A program made the translations under genes and the position numbers. Under the pieces are notes generated by a model that was given only the letters and a program-made list of their open reading frames with translations, had not been told where the DNA came from and did not search any database. From contig NZ_SNYO01000013.1 of assembly GCF_004363095.1 (NCBI RefSeq), positions 95,589 to 159,588 of the forward strand: 64,000 nucleotides of DNA, read 5' to 3'. This DNA is from Actinomycetospora succinea (GTDB lineage: Bacteria; Actinomycetota; Actinomycetes; Mycobacteriales; Pseudonocardiaceae). Positions 1 to 13,355 of the stretch are shown here, in pieces; positions within the stretch are counted from its first letter, which is position 1; each line of letters opens with the position of its first letter.

Positions 1-1737
1 CCCGAGCAGCCCGAGCTCGTCGAGCGCGGGCGGGCGCAGGTCGTGGACGAGGCGCCGGACGTCGGCGAGCAGGGTGCCGACGTCGGTGACGGCCTGCGCG
101 AGCACCCCGTCCGCGGCCGCGGGGTCCCTGGCGGCGAGGCCGCGCGCGGTCTCGATGCGCAGGGTCACCGCGCCGAGCCCGGGGCCGAGGCTGTCGTGCA
201 GGTCGCGGCGCAGCCGCCGGCGCTCCTCCTCGCGGGCGGTCACCAGGTCCACGCGGGCCTGCTGCAGCGACGCCGACAGCGCGCCGGCGCGCGCCGCGGC
301 CGCGGCCTGGCGCAGGAGGTCGCCGAGGAGGCGCTGGTCGGCGTCCGAGAGCCGGCGCCCCTCGTCGACGACGACGCGCCCGATCGTCTCGTCGCGGTAG
401 CGGATGGGCAGCACGGCCGTCGGACGGTCGGTGTGCCCGTGCTCGACCACGGCCAGCGCGCCGTCGGCGCGGTCGATCTCGACGCGGACGTAGGGCAGCC
501 GGAACGCCTCGGCCACCGACCGGGCCAGTGCCGCGAGCTGCTCGCCGGGCGCGACCGCGGTCTCCAGCCGCCCGGCCAGGGTGGCCACGGCGGCGTAGGG
601 GTCGTCGCGGGAGCCGCGGGTCAGCCGGCGGGCGGCGCCCCAGAGCCTGCTGCGCAGCGGCGTGTAGAGCACGGCGACGATCGCCACGGCGAGCAGGCCC
701 GCGTCGCGACCCCCGAACGCCGCGCCGGCGACGAGCAGGACCAGCCCGTCGACGGCGAGCACGAGCAGGCCCAGGGCGAGGGCGACGACGGTCGTGGGCA
801 GGAGGCGGTCGATGTCGTAGAGGCGGTGGCGGGTGATCGCGACGACGACCGCGGAGCTGGTGACCGCGATGCTCGCGATCAGCCCGATCATGAGCCACGC
901 CGGCGGCAGCGCCTGCACGACGGCCATCGCGAGCGCCGACACCGCCCCGGCCCACACCAGCCAGCGCATCTGCAGCCGGCGCCGGCCGCGCGCGGCGCGG
1001 TAGCGCGCGGCCACCACGACCAGGGCCGTCAGGAGGCCGACCGCCGGCAGGAGGCGCGCCACGGCGAAGATCGTCGGCCACCACGGCAGGTCCAGCGTCA
1101 GCTGGTCGAAGGGCAGGGCGGCGATCGGGGCGGGGGTGTCGCCGCCGGAGAAGGCGCGGGCGACGTCGGCGGGCACGAGCACGGCGACGACCGGCATGAC
1201 CGCCGTCGCGGCGACCGCGAACACCGCCACGGCCCGCCAGGCGCGGGGGCGCGGGAACCGCCCGTCGGGGAACAGCACCATGAGCAGCGGGAGCCCCACG
1301 ATCGCGAAGGCACCCCAGCGGTAGCCGAGGTGGAGGCCGAGGACCGCACCCGGGAGCTCGGGGTGGCGGTAGACCGCGAACACCATCCACGCCGACGCGA
1401 GGCCGCCGATCATCCACAGGACGCCGGACGCGACGAGGACCCAGCCGATCGGGTGCCGGGGACGGTCCCGCAGCACCAGCAGGCCCGGCAGCAGCTGCGC
1501 GAGGCCGGCGACCGCGTTGGGCCAGCCCGCCGCCGTGTCGATGGACCGCGGCAGCGTCAGCCCGCGGCCGGAGACGTCGAGGACGACCGCGAGCACCCCG
1601 AGCGCGACGGCCACGGCCCCGACGGCGAGGACGGTCGTGGGGCGGCGGCGTCGCGGGGTCTCGTCGTCCCGGTCGCTCGGGCGGCCGGCGGGGTCGGCGG
1701 GCGCCGTCGCGGGCGCGACCGACTCGCCGACCTCCAT
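1..1737 (-). CDS. Two-component sensor histidine kinase (3' end cut by window edge)
   Basis: The minus-strand frame reads from an ATG at 1737 to the window edge with no stop, giving 579 residues. The order is a short basic N-terminus, a block of hydrophobic helices (about residues 33-330, probably eight or more), a GAF-like segment (about 385-480) and a HisKA_3 dimerisation domain. The motif RRDLHDSLGPGLG carries the phospho-acceptor at His514, typical of NarL/DesK-type actinobacterial kinases. The HATPase domain should lie beyond position 1, and a LuxR-type response regulator is expected next to it outside the window. The long open frames on the opposite strand over this region have no domain logic and are shadows. 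The signal sensed cannot be told from the sequence. Confidence 0.88.
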   Translation of the reverse strand, partial: MEVGESVAPATAPADPAGRPSDRDDETPRRRRPTTVLAVGAVAVALGVLAVVLDVSGRGLTLPRSIDTAAGWPNAVAGLAQLLPGLLVLRDRPRHPIGWVLVASGVLWMIGGLASAWMVFAVYRHPELPGAVLGLHLGYRWGAFAIVGLPLLMVLFPDGRFPRPRAWRAVAVFAVAATAVMPVVAVLVPADVARAFSGGDTPAPIAALPFDQLTLDLPWWPTIFAVARLLPAVGLLTALVVVAARYRAARGRRRLQMRWLVWAGAVSALAMAVVQALPPAWLMIGLIASIAVTSSAVVVAITRHRLYDIDRLLPTTVVALALGLLVLAVDGLVLLVAGAAFGGRDAGLLAVAIVAVLYTPLRSRLWGAARRLTRGSRDDPYAAVATLAGRLETAVAPGEQLAALARSVAEAFRLPYVRVEIDRADGALAVVEHGHTDRPTAVLPIRYRDETIGRVVVDEGRRLSDADQRLLGDLLRQAAAAARAGALSASLQQARVDLVTAREEERRRLRRDLHDSLGPGLGAVTLRIETARGLAARDPAAADGVLAQAVTDVGTLLADVRRLVHDLRPPALDELGLLG

Positions 1738-1972
1738 CGCCATGCGGTGATCGTGGCAGCTCGGGCGGGCGGTGTCCCCGGACCGGCGTCCCGTCGTGTG
1801 TCCCGGGGGACCGGGACATCGACGGGACCGGGGCGGGGCCCGCGGCCCTGCCGCCGGGGACGGCCGGGAGCCGAGAGTTCTCGTCATGCCGCAGGCCGAC
1901 CGCAGCCCGACTCCTCGACCGGCCCGCCCGCTCGACCGACTCCTCACCGACCCCTTCACCCGGGAGCCCGCC

Positions 1973-2641
1973 GTGACGACGATCCGCACCACCCCCGCCC
2001 GCGTCCGCACCGACGCCCCCCGGACCGACGTGGATCGCCCGAGCGCCCCCGTGGCGTCGGCGGTCCCGTCGACGCGGTCGCTCCGCCTCCTCGGCGCCGG
2101 GCTCGCCGCCGGCGCCACGGCCTACGGCGCCGCGTTCATCGGCCTCGGCATCACCCGGGGCGAGGCGGCGACCGACGGCAGCTTCGCGTCGGACCTCTGC
2201 GGCCTGCTCTTCCAGCTCGGCGTCTTCTGCCTGCTCGCCGCGATGTGGCGCACCGGCGCGGCCGGCACGTCGCGGCTGGCCCGCACCATGATCATCGTCG
2301 AGGCCGTGATCCTGGCGGTCGCGACGGTGCAGTCGGCGCTGACCCTGCCGTCGATGGGCGGCGAGTGGAGCACCGCCGCGGTGGTCCTCGACCCGTTCTG
2401 GCCGCTGTCGATGCTCGGCATGGCGGTCCTGGGCGTGAAGGTCGCCGTGGCCGGCCGCTGGCGCGGGGTACTGCGGGCGTGGCCGGTGGTCGCCGAGACG
2501 TGGTTCTTCGTGGCGATGCCGGCGCTCCTCGTGCTCGGCCCGGCCCTCGGCGCGGTCGTCGCCGGCGCCCACTTCCTCGTCGGCTACGCCGTCCTCGGCC
2601 TGTTGCTCGTCACCCGTCCGGACCTCGCGGTCCGCGCCTGA
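1973..2641 (+). CDS. Multi-pass membrane protein, first of a tandem paralogous pair
   Basis: This 222-residue protein starts at GTG 1973; the open frame extends further upstream but that part is low complexity. A polar N-terminus of about 38 residues is followed by about six hydrophobic helices. Segments such as LGVFCLLAAMW, VEAVILAVATVQSA and AHFLVGYAVLGLLL recur almost unchanged in the next gene, so the two arose by duplication. I do not recognise a named family or any catalytic residue. Stop-to-start distance to the paralogue is 44 nt, so they are probably co-transcribed. The preceding sensor kinase is divergent and may control the pair, which is inference from position only. Confidence 0.75.
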   Translation: MTTIRTTPARVRTDAPRTDVDRPSAPVASAVPSTRSLRLLGAGLAAGATAYGAAFIGLGITRGEAATDGSFASDLCGLLFQLGVFCLLAAMWRTGAAGTSRLARTMIIVEAVILAVATVQSALTLPSMGGEWSTAAVVLDPFWPLSMLGMAVLGVKVAVAGRWRGVLRAWPVVAETWFFVAMPALLVLGPALGAVVAGAHFLVGYAVLGLLLVTRPDLAVRA

Positions 2642-2685
2642 TCACCCCGACCCGAACGCCGTCCACCCTGCCGAAGGAGCCCACG

Positions 2686-3324
2686 ATGACCACCGCCTCC
2701 CGCCCCGAGTTGCCCGCGACCGCCGGCGCCGCGCCGTCCACCCCGTCCCGATCGCCGGGGGTGTCGCCGCCCTCCGGCGCGCTCCGCGTGCTCGGTGCCG
2801 GCCTCGCGGTCGGCGCCGCGGTCTACGGCGTCTGCTGGCTGTTCTTCGAGGGCGCGACGGGCGGCGGCTTCGTCATCGACCTCAGCGGCATCGCCCTCCA
2901 GCTCGGCGTGTTCTGCCTGCTCGTGGCCCTCTGGATCACCCGCGGCACGGGGACCGGGCGCGTCGGTCGCGGCCTCCTGGTCGTCGAGGCGGTGATCCTC
3001 GGGATCGCGACGATCCAGTCGGCCTTCGCCGCCGCCGCGGGCGGCGGGGAGTGGGGCACGGTCGCGACGGTGCTCGACCCGTCCTGGCCCCTGTCGATGC
3101 TCGGGATGGTCGTCGTCGGCGTCACCGTCGCGGTCGTCGGGCGCTGGCGCGGCGTCCTGCGGGTCTGGGCGCCCTTCGCCTGCTCGTGGCTGCTGATCGG
3201 TGCGGCGGCCGTGCCCCTCGGCGACGTCGTCGGCCCGGTCGTGGCCGGCGTGCACTTCCTCGTCGGCTACGCGGTGCTCGGCGTCCTGCTGGCCGTGCGC
3301 CCCGACCTCACCTCGCGCGCCTGA
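2686..3324 (+). CDS. Multi-pass membrane protein, second of a tandem paralogous pair
   Basis: This 212-residue protein starts at ATG 2686 behind a good ribosome binding site (AAGGAG, 8 nt upstream). Its N-terminal 35 residues are Pro/Ser/Ala rich, followed by about six hydrophobic segments that align with the upstream gene (LGVFCLLVALW, VEAVILGIATIQSA, VHFLVGYAVLGVLL). No characterised domain is recognised. A 20-bp perfect-arm hairpin follows 15 nt after the stop and probably ends the transcript of the pair. Confidence 0.78.
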   Translation: MTTASRPELPATAGAAPSTPSRSPGVSPPSGALRVLGAGLAVGAAVYGVCWLFFEGATGGGFVIDLSGIALQLGVFCLLVALWITRGTGTGRVGRGLLVVEAVILGIATIQSAFAAAAGGGEWGTVATVLDPSWPLSMLGMVVVGVTVAVVGRWRGVLRVWAPFACSWLLIGAAAVPLGDVVGPVVAGVHFLVGYAVLGVLLAVRPDLTSRA

Positions 3325-3338
3325 CCCGCTGTCCTGAC

Positions 3339-3383
3339 CGAAGGGCACCTTCGCTCGGTCTCTCCGAGCGAAGGTGCCCTTCG
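3339..3383 (+). terminator. Perfect 20-bp inverted repeat after the paralogous pair
   Basis: Arms 3339-3358 and 3364-3383 are exact reverse complements around a 5-nt loop TCTCT. The core GAGCGAAGG...CCTTCGCTC is the same as in the tandem units at 18402-18543, so this is both a likely terminator and a member of a dispersed palindrome family. There is no U-tract, as is usual in very GC-rich actinobacteria. Confidence 0.6.
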
Positions 3384-3428
3384 CTCATGTCACGTTCCCG
3401 TCCGAGGGGTCGCGGGCAACCGACCGGC

Positions 3429-4469
3429 ATGGAGTACCGCACTCTCGGACGGTCGGGCCTCAAGGTCTCGACGATGACCATGGGCACGATGACCTTCGGC
3501 GGCAAGGGTGGCTTCGAGAAGCTCGGCGCCACCGACGTCGAGGGCGCCACCCGCCAGATCGACCTGTGCGTCGACCACGGCGTCAACCTCGTCGACACCG
3601 CCGACATGTACTCGGCGGGCGTGTCCGAGGAGATCGTCGGCCAGGCGACGAAGAACCACCGCGACGACCTGTTCCTCGCCACCAAGTGCCGCTTCCCGAT
3701 GGGTGACGGCCCGAACGACGGCGGGGCGTCGCGCCAGCACATCGTGAAGAGCGTCGAGGACAGCCTGCGCCGCCTCGACACCGCGCACATCGACCTCTTC
3801 CAGCTCCACGGCTGGGACGGCGTGACGCCGCTGGAGGAGACGCTCGAGGCGCTGGACACCCTCGTCAGCAAGGGCAAGATCCGCTACATCGGCTGCTCGA
3901 ACTACTCGGCCTGGCACATCATGAAGGCCCTCGGCGTCTCCGAGCGCGGCGAGTACCAGCGCTTCGTGTCCCAGCAGATCCACTACACGCTGCAGGCCCG
4001 CGAGGCCGAGAACGAGCTCGTGCCGGTGTCGATCGACCAGGGGCTCGGCATCCTCGTCTGGAGCCCGATCGCCGGCGGGCTGCTCTCAGGCAAGTTCCGC
4101 CGCGGCCAGGACGACCCGGAGACCTCGCGGCACCTCGGCGAGTGGTCCGAGCCGCCGGTCCACGACCGCGAGCGCCTCTACGACATCATCGAGGTCGCCG
4201 CGGAGATCGGCGACGCGCACGGCGTCTCGGTGGCCCAGGTCGCCAACGCCTGGCTGCTGCGCAAGCCGGGCGTCACCTCGCTGGTCGTCGGCGCCCGCAC
4301 CGAGGAGCAGCTGGCCGACAACCTCGCGGCCGCCGAGCTCGCGCTCACCGACGACGAGGTCGCCCGCCTCGACGAGGTCAGCGCGACGCCGCTGCTCTAC
4401 CCGTACTGGCACCAGAAGAACACGATCACCGACCGCCTCTCGCCGGCGGACGCGACGCTGCTGGGCTGA
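3429..4469 (+). CDS. Aldo/keto reductase
   Basis: A 346-residue NADPH-dependent aldo/keto reductase starting at ATG 3429 (MEYRTLGRSGLKVS, a family-typical N-terminus). The catalytic tetrad is visible: Asp and Tyr in NLVDTADMYS, Lys in LFLATKC and His in LFQLHGWD. The C-terminal cofactor region with LVVGARTEEQL is present and the length is full. It belongs to the large YajO/Tas-like group; the substrate cannot be assigned. It stands between a hairpin and an alpha/beta hydrolase gene 56 nt downstream on the same strand. Confidence 0.93.
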   Translation: MEYRTLGRSGLKVSTMTMGTMTFGGKGGFEKLGATDVEGATRQIDLCVDHGVNLVDTADMYSAGVSEEIVGQATKNHRDDLFLATKCRFPMGDGPNDGGASRQHIVKSVEDSLRRLDTAHIDLFQLHGWDGVTPLEETLEALDTLVSKGKIRYIGCSNYSAWHIMKALGVSERGEYQRFVSQQIHYTLQAREAENELVPVSIDQGLGILVWSPIAGGLLSGKFRRGQDDPETSRHLGEWSEPPVHDRERLYDIIEVAAEIGDAHGVSVAQVANAWLLRKPGVTSLVVGARTEEQLADNLAAAELALTDDEVARLDEVSATPLLYPYWHQKNTITDRLSPADATLLG

Positions 4470-4525
4470 CGTCCGGCCCCGGACCGTCCTGGTGACGGTC
4501 CGGGGGCGGCGCCACACTCGGCGTC

Positions 4526-5323
4526 GTGCCGGGACCGAGCCACCACGTCGTCTCCGCCGACGGGACCGCGATCGCGCTCGAGCGCGTGACCGACGGGGCG
4601 CGGCCCCTGGTGACGTTCCCGGGCGCGACCGCGCCCCGGGGCATCTGGGGCCCCACCGCGGCGGGGCTCGACGGGCGGTTCGCCGTCTGGCTCGCCGACC
4701 GGCGCGGCAAGGGCGACTCGGGCGACACCGAGCCGTACTCCTTCGAGCGCGAGTACGAGGACGTCCGAACGGTGGCCGCGTGGTTCGGCGGCGAGGCGGT
4801 CGTCGCCGCTCACTCCTCGGGCGCGGTCTGCGTCCTCGGCGCCGCGGCGTCCGGTGAGCTGCCGGCGGCCGGCCTCGTGCTGTACGAGCCGCCGTGGCCG
4901 CTCCCGGGGCGCGCCGACGACACGGAGACGCTGGACGCCATGGACGCCCGGCTCGCGGCGGGCGATCCGGAGGGGGCGCTCGAGATCGGGATGCTCCGGC
5001 TGGTGCAGGCGCCGCCCGCTGCGGTCGAGGGCATGAAGCGCGCGCCGTCGTGGCCGCAGCGCGTCGCCGCGGTGCACACCTGGACGCGCGAGGGCCGGGA
5101 GCTCGTGCGGATGCCGGAGGGCACCGACGCCCTGCGCGGCGTCGGCCTGCCCACGGTGATGCTCCTCGGTGAGCAGAGCGCCGAGCACCTGCACGCCTCC
5201 ACCCGCGCCGTCGCCGACGCGCTGACCGACGCCGTGGTCGTCGACCTCCCGGGCCAGGCCCACGCCGCCCTGATGACGGCGCCGGACCTCGTCGCGGCGG
5301 CGATCCTGCGACACGCCGGATGA
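4526..5323 (+). CDS. Alpha/beta hydrolase
   Basis: A 265-residue single-domain alpha/beta hydrolase starting at GTG 4526. The nucleophile elbow is VVAAHSSGAV (H-S-S-G in place of the common G-x-S-x-G), an oxyanion stretch VTFPGATAPRG lies near residue 30, and the C-terminal His is in DLPGQAHAAL. Length and order fit small esterases or epoxide-hydrolase-like proteins. The substrate is unknown. The gene stands alone, between the aldo/keto reductase and the small membrane protein at 5400. Confidence 0.85.
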   Translation: MPGPSHHVVSADGTAIALERVTDGARPLVTFPGATAPRGIWGPTAAGLDGRFAVWLADRRGKGDSGDTEPYSFEREYEDVRTVAAWFGGEAVVAAHSSGAVCVLGAAASGELPAAGLVLYEPPWPLPGRADDTETLDAMDARLAAGDPEGALEIGMLRLVQAPPAAVEGMKRAPSWPQRVAAVHTWTREGRELVRMPEGTDALRGVGLPTVMLLGEQSAEHLHASTRAVADALTDAVVVDLPGQAHAALMTAPDLVAAAILRHAG

Positions 5324-5399
5324 TCACGCCGACCCCTGACCGGGGTCACACTGCGCGATCGTCCATCCTGGTGGCCGGGGAACACGGAGGGAGACGCCG

Positions 5400-5579
5400 G
5401 TGCCCGGTCGCCGCACGGCGAAGGCCGCACAGCACGAGCAGAACAAGCGCACGATCGTCGAGCTGACCGCCTGGATCACGGTGGCGGCCGCGGTGCTGGT
5501 CGTCGCGCTGCACGCGGGCATCTCGGCGTCGTCGACGGCCGCGGACGTCCCGCGCGTCACCACCGCCGAGTACCGCTGA
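5400..5579 (+). CDS. Small single-span membrane protein upstream of the haem membrane protein
   Basis: A 59-residue reading frame with GTG start at 5400 preceded by GGAGGGA. It has a basic, polar N-terminus (residues 1-20, rich in Lys, Arg and Gln), one hydrophobic helix (about 24-44, AWITVAAAVLVVALHAG) and a short polar C-terminus. It ends 10 nt before the ferric-reductase-like gene, so the two probably form an operon and the small protein may be a partner or assembly factor. No family is recognised. Confidence 0.65.
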   Translation: MPGRRTAKAAQHEQNKRTIVELTAWITVAAAVLVVALHAGISASSTAADVPRVTTAEYR

Positions 5580-5589
5580 GTCCCGTCCC

Positions 5590-6615
5590 GTGATCGAGCT
5601 CTGGAACGTCTCGCGGGCGCTCGGCCTCGTCGCGCTCCTGCTCCTGGGCGTGGTGCTCGCGCTCGGCGCGCTGCACAACACGTCGCTGACCAGGGTCCTC
5701 GGACAGGCCCTGCCGCGCTTCGTGCTCGTGGCCCTGCACCGCAACCTCGCGCTCATCACCGTGGTCTTCGTGCTGCTGCACGTCGTGACGGTGCTGGTGA
5801 CGCCGTACCTGCCGCTGCGGTGGTACCACCTCGTCGTCCCCTTCACGGCCTCGTTCAACCCGTGGCCGGTCGCGCTCGGGGCGGTGTCGCTCGACCTGCT
5901 GCTCGCCGTGGTGATCTCGTCGAGCCTGCGGAAGTACCTGTCCAAGCGCGCCTGGCTCGTCGTGCACTGGACGAGCTACGTGTGCTTCCCGGTGGCCGTC
6001 GCCCACGCGGTCGCGAACGCGTCGTTCCGCGGCGGGACGTGGTGGACGCTGCTCGTGCCACTGGTCGCCACCGGACTGGTCGTCGCCGCCCTGCTCTACC
6101 GGCGCGCCGCCCGCCGGCACCCGGCCCTCCCGCTCGCCGAGCGCGGCCGCACCGACCCCGCCGAGGCGAAACGCGCCGCCGACACCGCGACGGGCTCACA
6201 GCCGGTGGTGCGCGTGGACGACGCCGAGGCGCCGGGCGCACCCGCGCCGCGCGAGGGCGGGGCGAGCGAGGTCCCCGAGCGCGCGGACGGAGCGAACGCG
6301 CCGTTCGCTGCTCCCGACGCAGCGAACGCGCCGTTCGCTGCGTCGGCGTCGGGCGCGGCGGGCGGGGACACGCCGGCGCGGCGCGGGGTGCTGCGCGAGC
6401 TGAAGGTCGTCGCGCGGCCGGGGACGGAGACGCCGACGGACCGCGCCGCCCCGGCGGCCGCCGAGGTGCCGATGTCCCGCGCGGCCGACCGACCCCGCCG
6501 CAGCCGGCACGCCGCCGACCCGGACGACGACGCGGGCGCCGACGCGCAGACCGACACCATGGCCGGCCCGGAAGCGCCGACCGTCGCCCTCCCGCCGCGG
6601 CCTCGCCGACGCTGA
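5590..6615 (+). CDS. Ferric-reductase-like transmembrane haem protein with disordered tail
   Basis: A 341-residue protein, GTG start at 5590. Residues 1-170 hold about five membrane helices with two His pairs, H50/H64 and H126/H139, at the 13-14 residue spacing of bis-haem ferric reductase-like domains (MsrQ, NOX, FRE relatives). No FAD/NAD domain follows, so electrons must come from or go to a partner. Residues 175-341 are Ala/Pro/Arg rich and look disordered. This tail contains two copies of ANAPFAA encoded by palindromic repeats at 6291-6309 and 6315-6345, the same repeat family found between genes elsewhere. The tail length may therefore vary between strains. Confidence 0.8.
   Translation: MIELWNVSRALGLVALLLLGVVLALGALHNTSLTRVLGQALPRFVLVALHRNLALITVVFVLLHVVTVLVTPYLPLRWYHLVVPFTASFNPWPVALGAVSLDLLLAVVISSSLRKYLSKRAWLVVHWTSYVCFPVAVAHAVANASFRGGTWWTLLVPLVATGLVVAALLYRRAARRHPALPLAERGRTDPAEAKRAADTATGSQPVVRVDDAEAPGAPAPREGGASEVPERADGANAPFAAPDAANAPFAASASGAAGGDTPARRGVLRELKVVARPGTETPTDRAAPAAAEVPMSRAADRPRRSRHAADPDDDAGADAQTDTMAGPEAPTVALPPRPRRR
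6291..6345 (+). repeat. Two palindromic repeat copies inside a coding sequence
   Basis: Copy 1 (6291-6309) is AGCGAACG-CGC-CGTTCGCT. Copy 2 (6315-6345) has 14-nt perfect arms around the same CGC loop. Both lie in frame in the C-terminal tail of the haem protein gene and are translated as ANAPFAA. Confidence 0.8.
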
Positions 6616-6635
6616 CGGGGACCCGCCCGCGGCGA

Positions 6636-6680
6636 TTACTGGCTGGTACGTCTCGCCAGGCGAGGAATACCAGCCAGTAA
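6636..6680. terminator. Hairpin between convergent genes
   Basis: Left arm 6636-6657 and right arm 6659-6680 are reverse complements except for three central mismatches; the stem begins with TTACTGGCTGGTA. It is 21 nt after the haem protein stop and 78 nt from the nhaA stop, so it can serve both directions. The base composition is lower in GC than the surroundings. Confidence 0.6.
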
Positions 6681-6690
6681 CCCATCTCGG

Positions 6691-6745
6691 CGCGCTGCGA
6701 ACGGGGACTTCGCGCGCCGAGGAGCCGCGAACACCACGTTCGCTG
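6691..6745. repeat. Two further GCGAA...TTCGC palindromes in a convergent gap
   Basis: Around 6697 there is GCGAA-N7-TTCGC, and at 6727-6743 GCGAAC-ACCAC-GTTCGC. They match the core of the dispersed palindrome family (3339, 6291, 18402, 52713). Confidence 0.55.
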
Positions 6746-6757
6746 CAGCAGGGTGGG

Positions 6758-8638
<1,881 letters not shown>

Positions 8639-8656
8639 GACCGAATCCAAGCAGGA

Positions 8657-10989
8657 TCAGGCAGGGCGGACGAGCAGCGCCACCGGGAAGCGATCGAGCA
8701 CACTCGCGAGCGTCGGCGCCGACCCCTCGACCGGGCGGCCGGTGACCACGTCGGTCCAGTCGTCGGCGCCGCCGGGCAGCGGCAGCACGGTGTCGCGCCA
8801 GCCCCCGGCGGCCTCGAGGCCCACCGGCAGCCGGGTGGCGACGGCGACGAGACGCTCCCGCCCGGCCGGACCCCCGCGGGCGAACGCGACCGCGTGCTCC
8901 GCCGCGACGCCGGACGCCGGCACGGGGGCGTAGCCTCGGAAGAGCTCGGGCCGGAAGCGCCGCAGCCGCAGGGCCGCGGTGACCACCGCGAGCTTGGTGG
9001 CGGCCACCGCGTCGGCGTCGGTGTCGTCCGCACCCGGCGTCCACCCGTCGTCGAGACGGCCGAGCAGCCGGCGCCGGAGGTCGAAGTCGACCGGCCTCCG
9101 GTTGTCGGGGTCGACCAGCGAGTACTCGAAGCACTCGGTGCCCTGGTAGACGTCCGGGATGCCGGGCCCGGCGAGCTGCAGCAGCTTCTGGCCCAGCGAG
9201 TTCACGCGGCCCGGGGCGTCGAGCCGGGCGACGAACGCCTCGATCTCGGCGACCGCGTCGGCGTCGGCGAGGACCTGGCCGGGCCACGCCGCGATCGCCT
9301 CGTCGACCTCGGGCACCGCGTCGACGTGCGCGGTGACGAGCTTGGCCTCCCTGGACGCCTTGGTCAGGTAGCCCGCCAGGCGCTCCTCGGTGATCGGCCA
9401 CGCCCCGAGCACGGACTGCCAGGCGAGCAGCTCCAGCGACGGCGACGGGAGCGGGTGGCGCGCCGACGCCGAGCGCAGGAACGCCCCCCACTCGGCGGTC
9501 AGCTCGCTGAGCACGGCCAGGCGCGCCCGCACGTCCTCGGAGCGCTTGGTGTCGTGGGTCGAGAGCGTGGTCATCGTGGCCGGCGAGGCCGCGTCGCGGG
9601 CGGCGGCGCGGGTGTGGAACTCGGCGGGGGAGACCCCGAAGCGGTCCGGGGCCCCGCCGACCTCGTTGAGCGCGACGAACCGGTTCCACCGGTAGAAGGT
9701 GGTGTCCTCGACGCCCTTGGCGGTGACCATCCCGCTGGTCTGCTGCACGCGCCGGGCCAGCGTCCCGTCCGGCTCGGCGGTCATCGCCGCGTGGATGCGC
9801 CGGACGATGTCGGCGAGCTCCGGGCGGGCGGCGGCCGCGGTGTCGACGGCGCGGTCGAGGGTGTCGCGGCCCTCGGGCAGGTAGGAGCGGTAGACCGGGA
9901 ACGAGCACAGCAGCTCGGCGACGGCCTCGCGCACCTTGTCCTCGTCGCCGTCGCCCGGGACGTGGCCGGCGATCCGGCGGACCTCGGCCACGAGGATCTC
10001 GTCGGTGACCAGGCGCCGGGCGGCGTGCTCGGTGGTCGAGAGCCCCTCGCGCACGCCGGTGTGCTGCGCGGCGACGGCGTCGACGAGGGCCTCGCCGCGC
10101 GGGTCGACGAACAGGCCGCCGATCTCGCGCAGCGCCTCGTAGCCCGTCGTGCCGTCCACCGGCCAGGAGCGGGGGAGCGTCTCGTCGGGACCGAGGATCT
10201 TCTCGACCAGCAGCCAGGCGTCGTCGCCGAGGGCCGCGCGCAGCCGGCGCACGTAGGCGCCGGGGTCGGTGAGCCCGTCGGGGTGGTCGATCCGCAGGCC
10301 GTCGAGCTCGCCCGCCGCGCGCCAGCGCAGCACCTCGGCGTGCACGGCGTCGAACACCTCGGGGTCCTCGACGCGGACGGCGGCGAGGTCGGACACGTCG
10401 AAGAAGCGCCGGTAGGTGAGCTCGGCGTTGCCGCGGCGCCAGTGCACGAGCTCGTAGTGCTGACGGTCGTGCACCTCCTGGGGCGTGCCCTCGCCCGTCC
10501 CCGGCGCCACCGGGTAGCGGTGCTCGTAGAAGTGCAGCTCCGAGCGGTCGTCGGAGAGCGTCAGCGCCTCGACGTCCTCGGGCGAGCCCAGCACCGGAAT
10601 GAGGATCCGCCGGCTCAGGTCGGCGTCGTACCAGGACGCGTACGGCGACTCGGCGCCGAGCCGGAGCAGCGACCACCACGAGGGGTTGGCCTCGGGCGCC
10701 GCCACGCCCATGTGGTTGGGCACCAGGTCGACGAGCACGCCGAGCCCGGCCTCGCGCAGCGCGGCCACGAGCTCGCGCCGGCCCTGCTCGCCGCCCAGCT
10801 GGTCGTTGGCGCGCGTGGGGTCGACGACGTCGTAGCCGTGGGTCGACCCCGGCGAGGCCTCCAGGATCGGCGAGCAGTACAGCGTGCCGACCCCGAGGGC
10901 GTCGAGGTAGCCGACGAGCTCGCGCGCCGCGCCGAAGGGCTGCGCGGGGGAGAGCTGGAGCCGGTAGGTGGAGGTCGCTCGGGGCGTGG

Positions 10990-10993
<4 letters not shown>
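8657..10993 (-). CDS. treY: (1->4)-alpha-D-glucan 1-alpha-D-glucosylmutase (maltooligosyl trehalose synthase)
   Basis: A 778-residue GH13 enzyme that isomerises the reducing-end linkage of maltodextrins to alpha,alpha-1,1, the first step of the TreY-TreZ trehalose route. Start GTG 10993 ([15 protein letters not shown] is the typical N-terminus); the open frame runs further up but only as a shadow of glgX. Motifs: [46 protein letters not shown] and [16 protein letters not shown], all in order. It overlaps the glgX stop by 4 nt (GTGA), indicating translational coupling. The usual partner treZ is not in the window. Confidence 0.96.
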
Positions 10994-13209
<2,216 letters not shown>

Positions 13210-13355
13210 TCGGGGTTCCTCCGCGGGGTGGGGATCGGGCGGGACGAGCGGGGGTGCCCGATCGTGCCCCGCGAGGATACGGGCCGGGACCGACAGCACA
13301 GGATCGATGCAGGACGGGGCCGCGGGCCGGCGCGCCGGTCGCTAGCATGCCCGCC

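Noticed and set aside
43..1972. Long plus-strand frame over the kinase gene
   Set aside because: Low-complexity Arg/Gly/Asp sequence antisense to a well-conserved histidine kinase; only its 3' end (2686 on) is a real gene.
5385..5579. Minus-strand frames over the small membrane protein
   Set aside because: No start signals; the plus-strand frame has GGAGGGA and a clean membrane helix.
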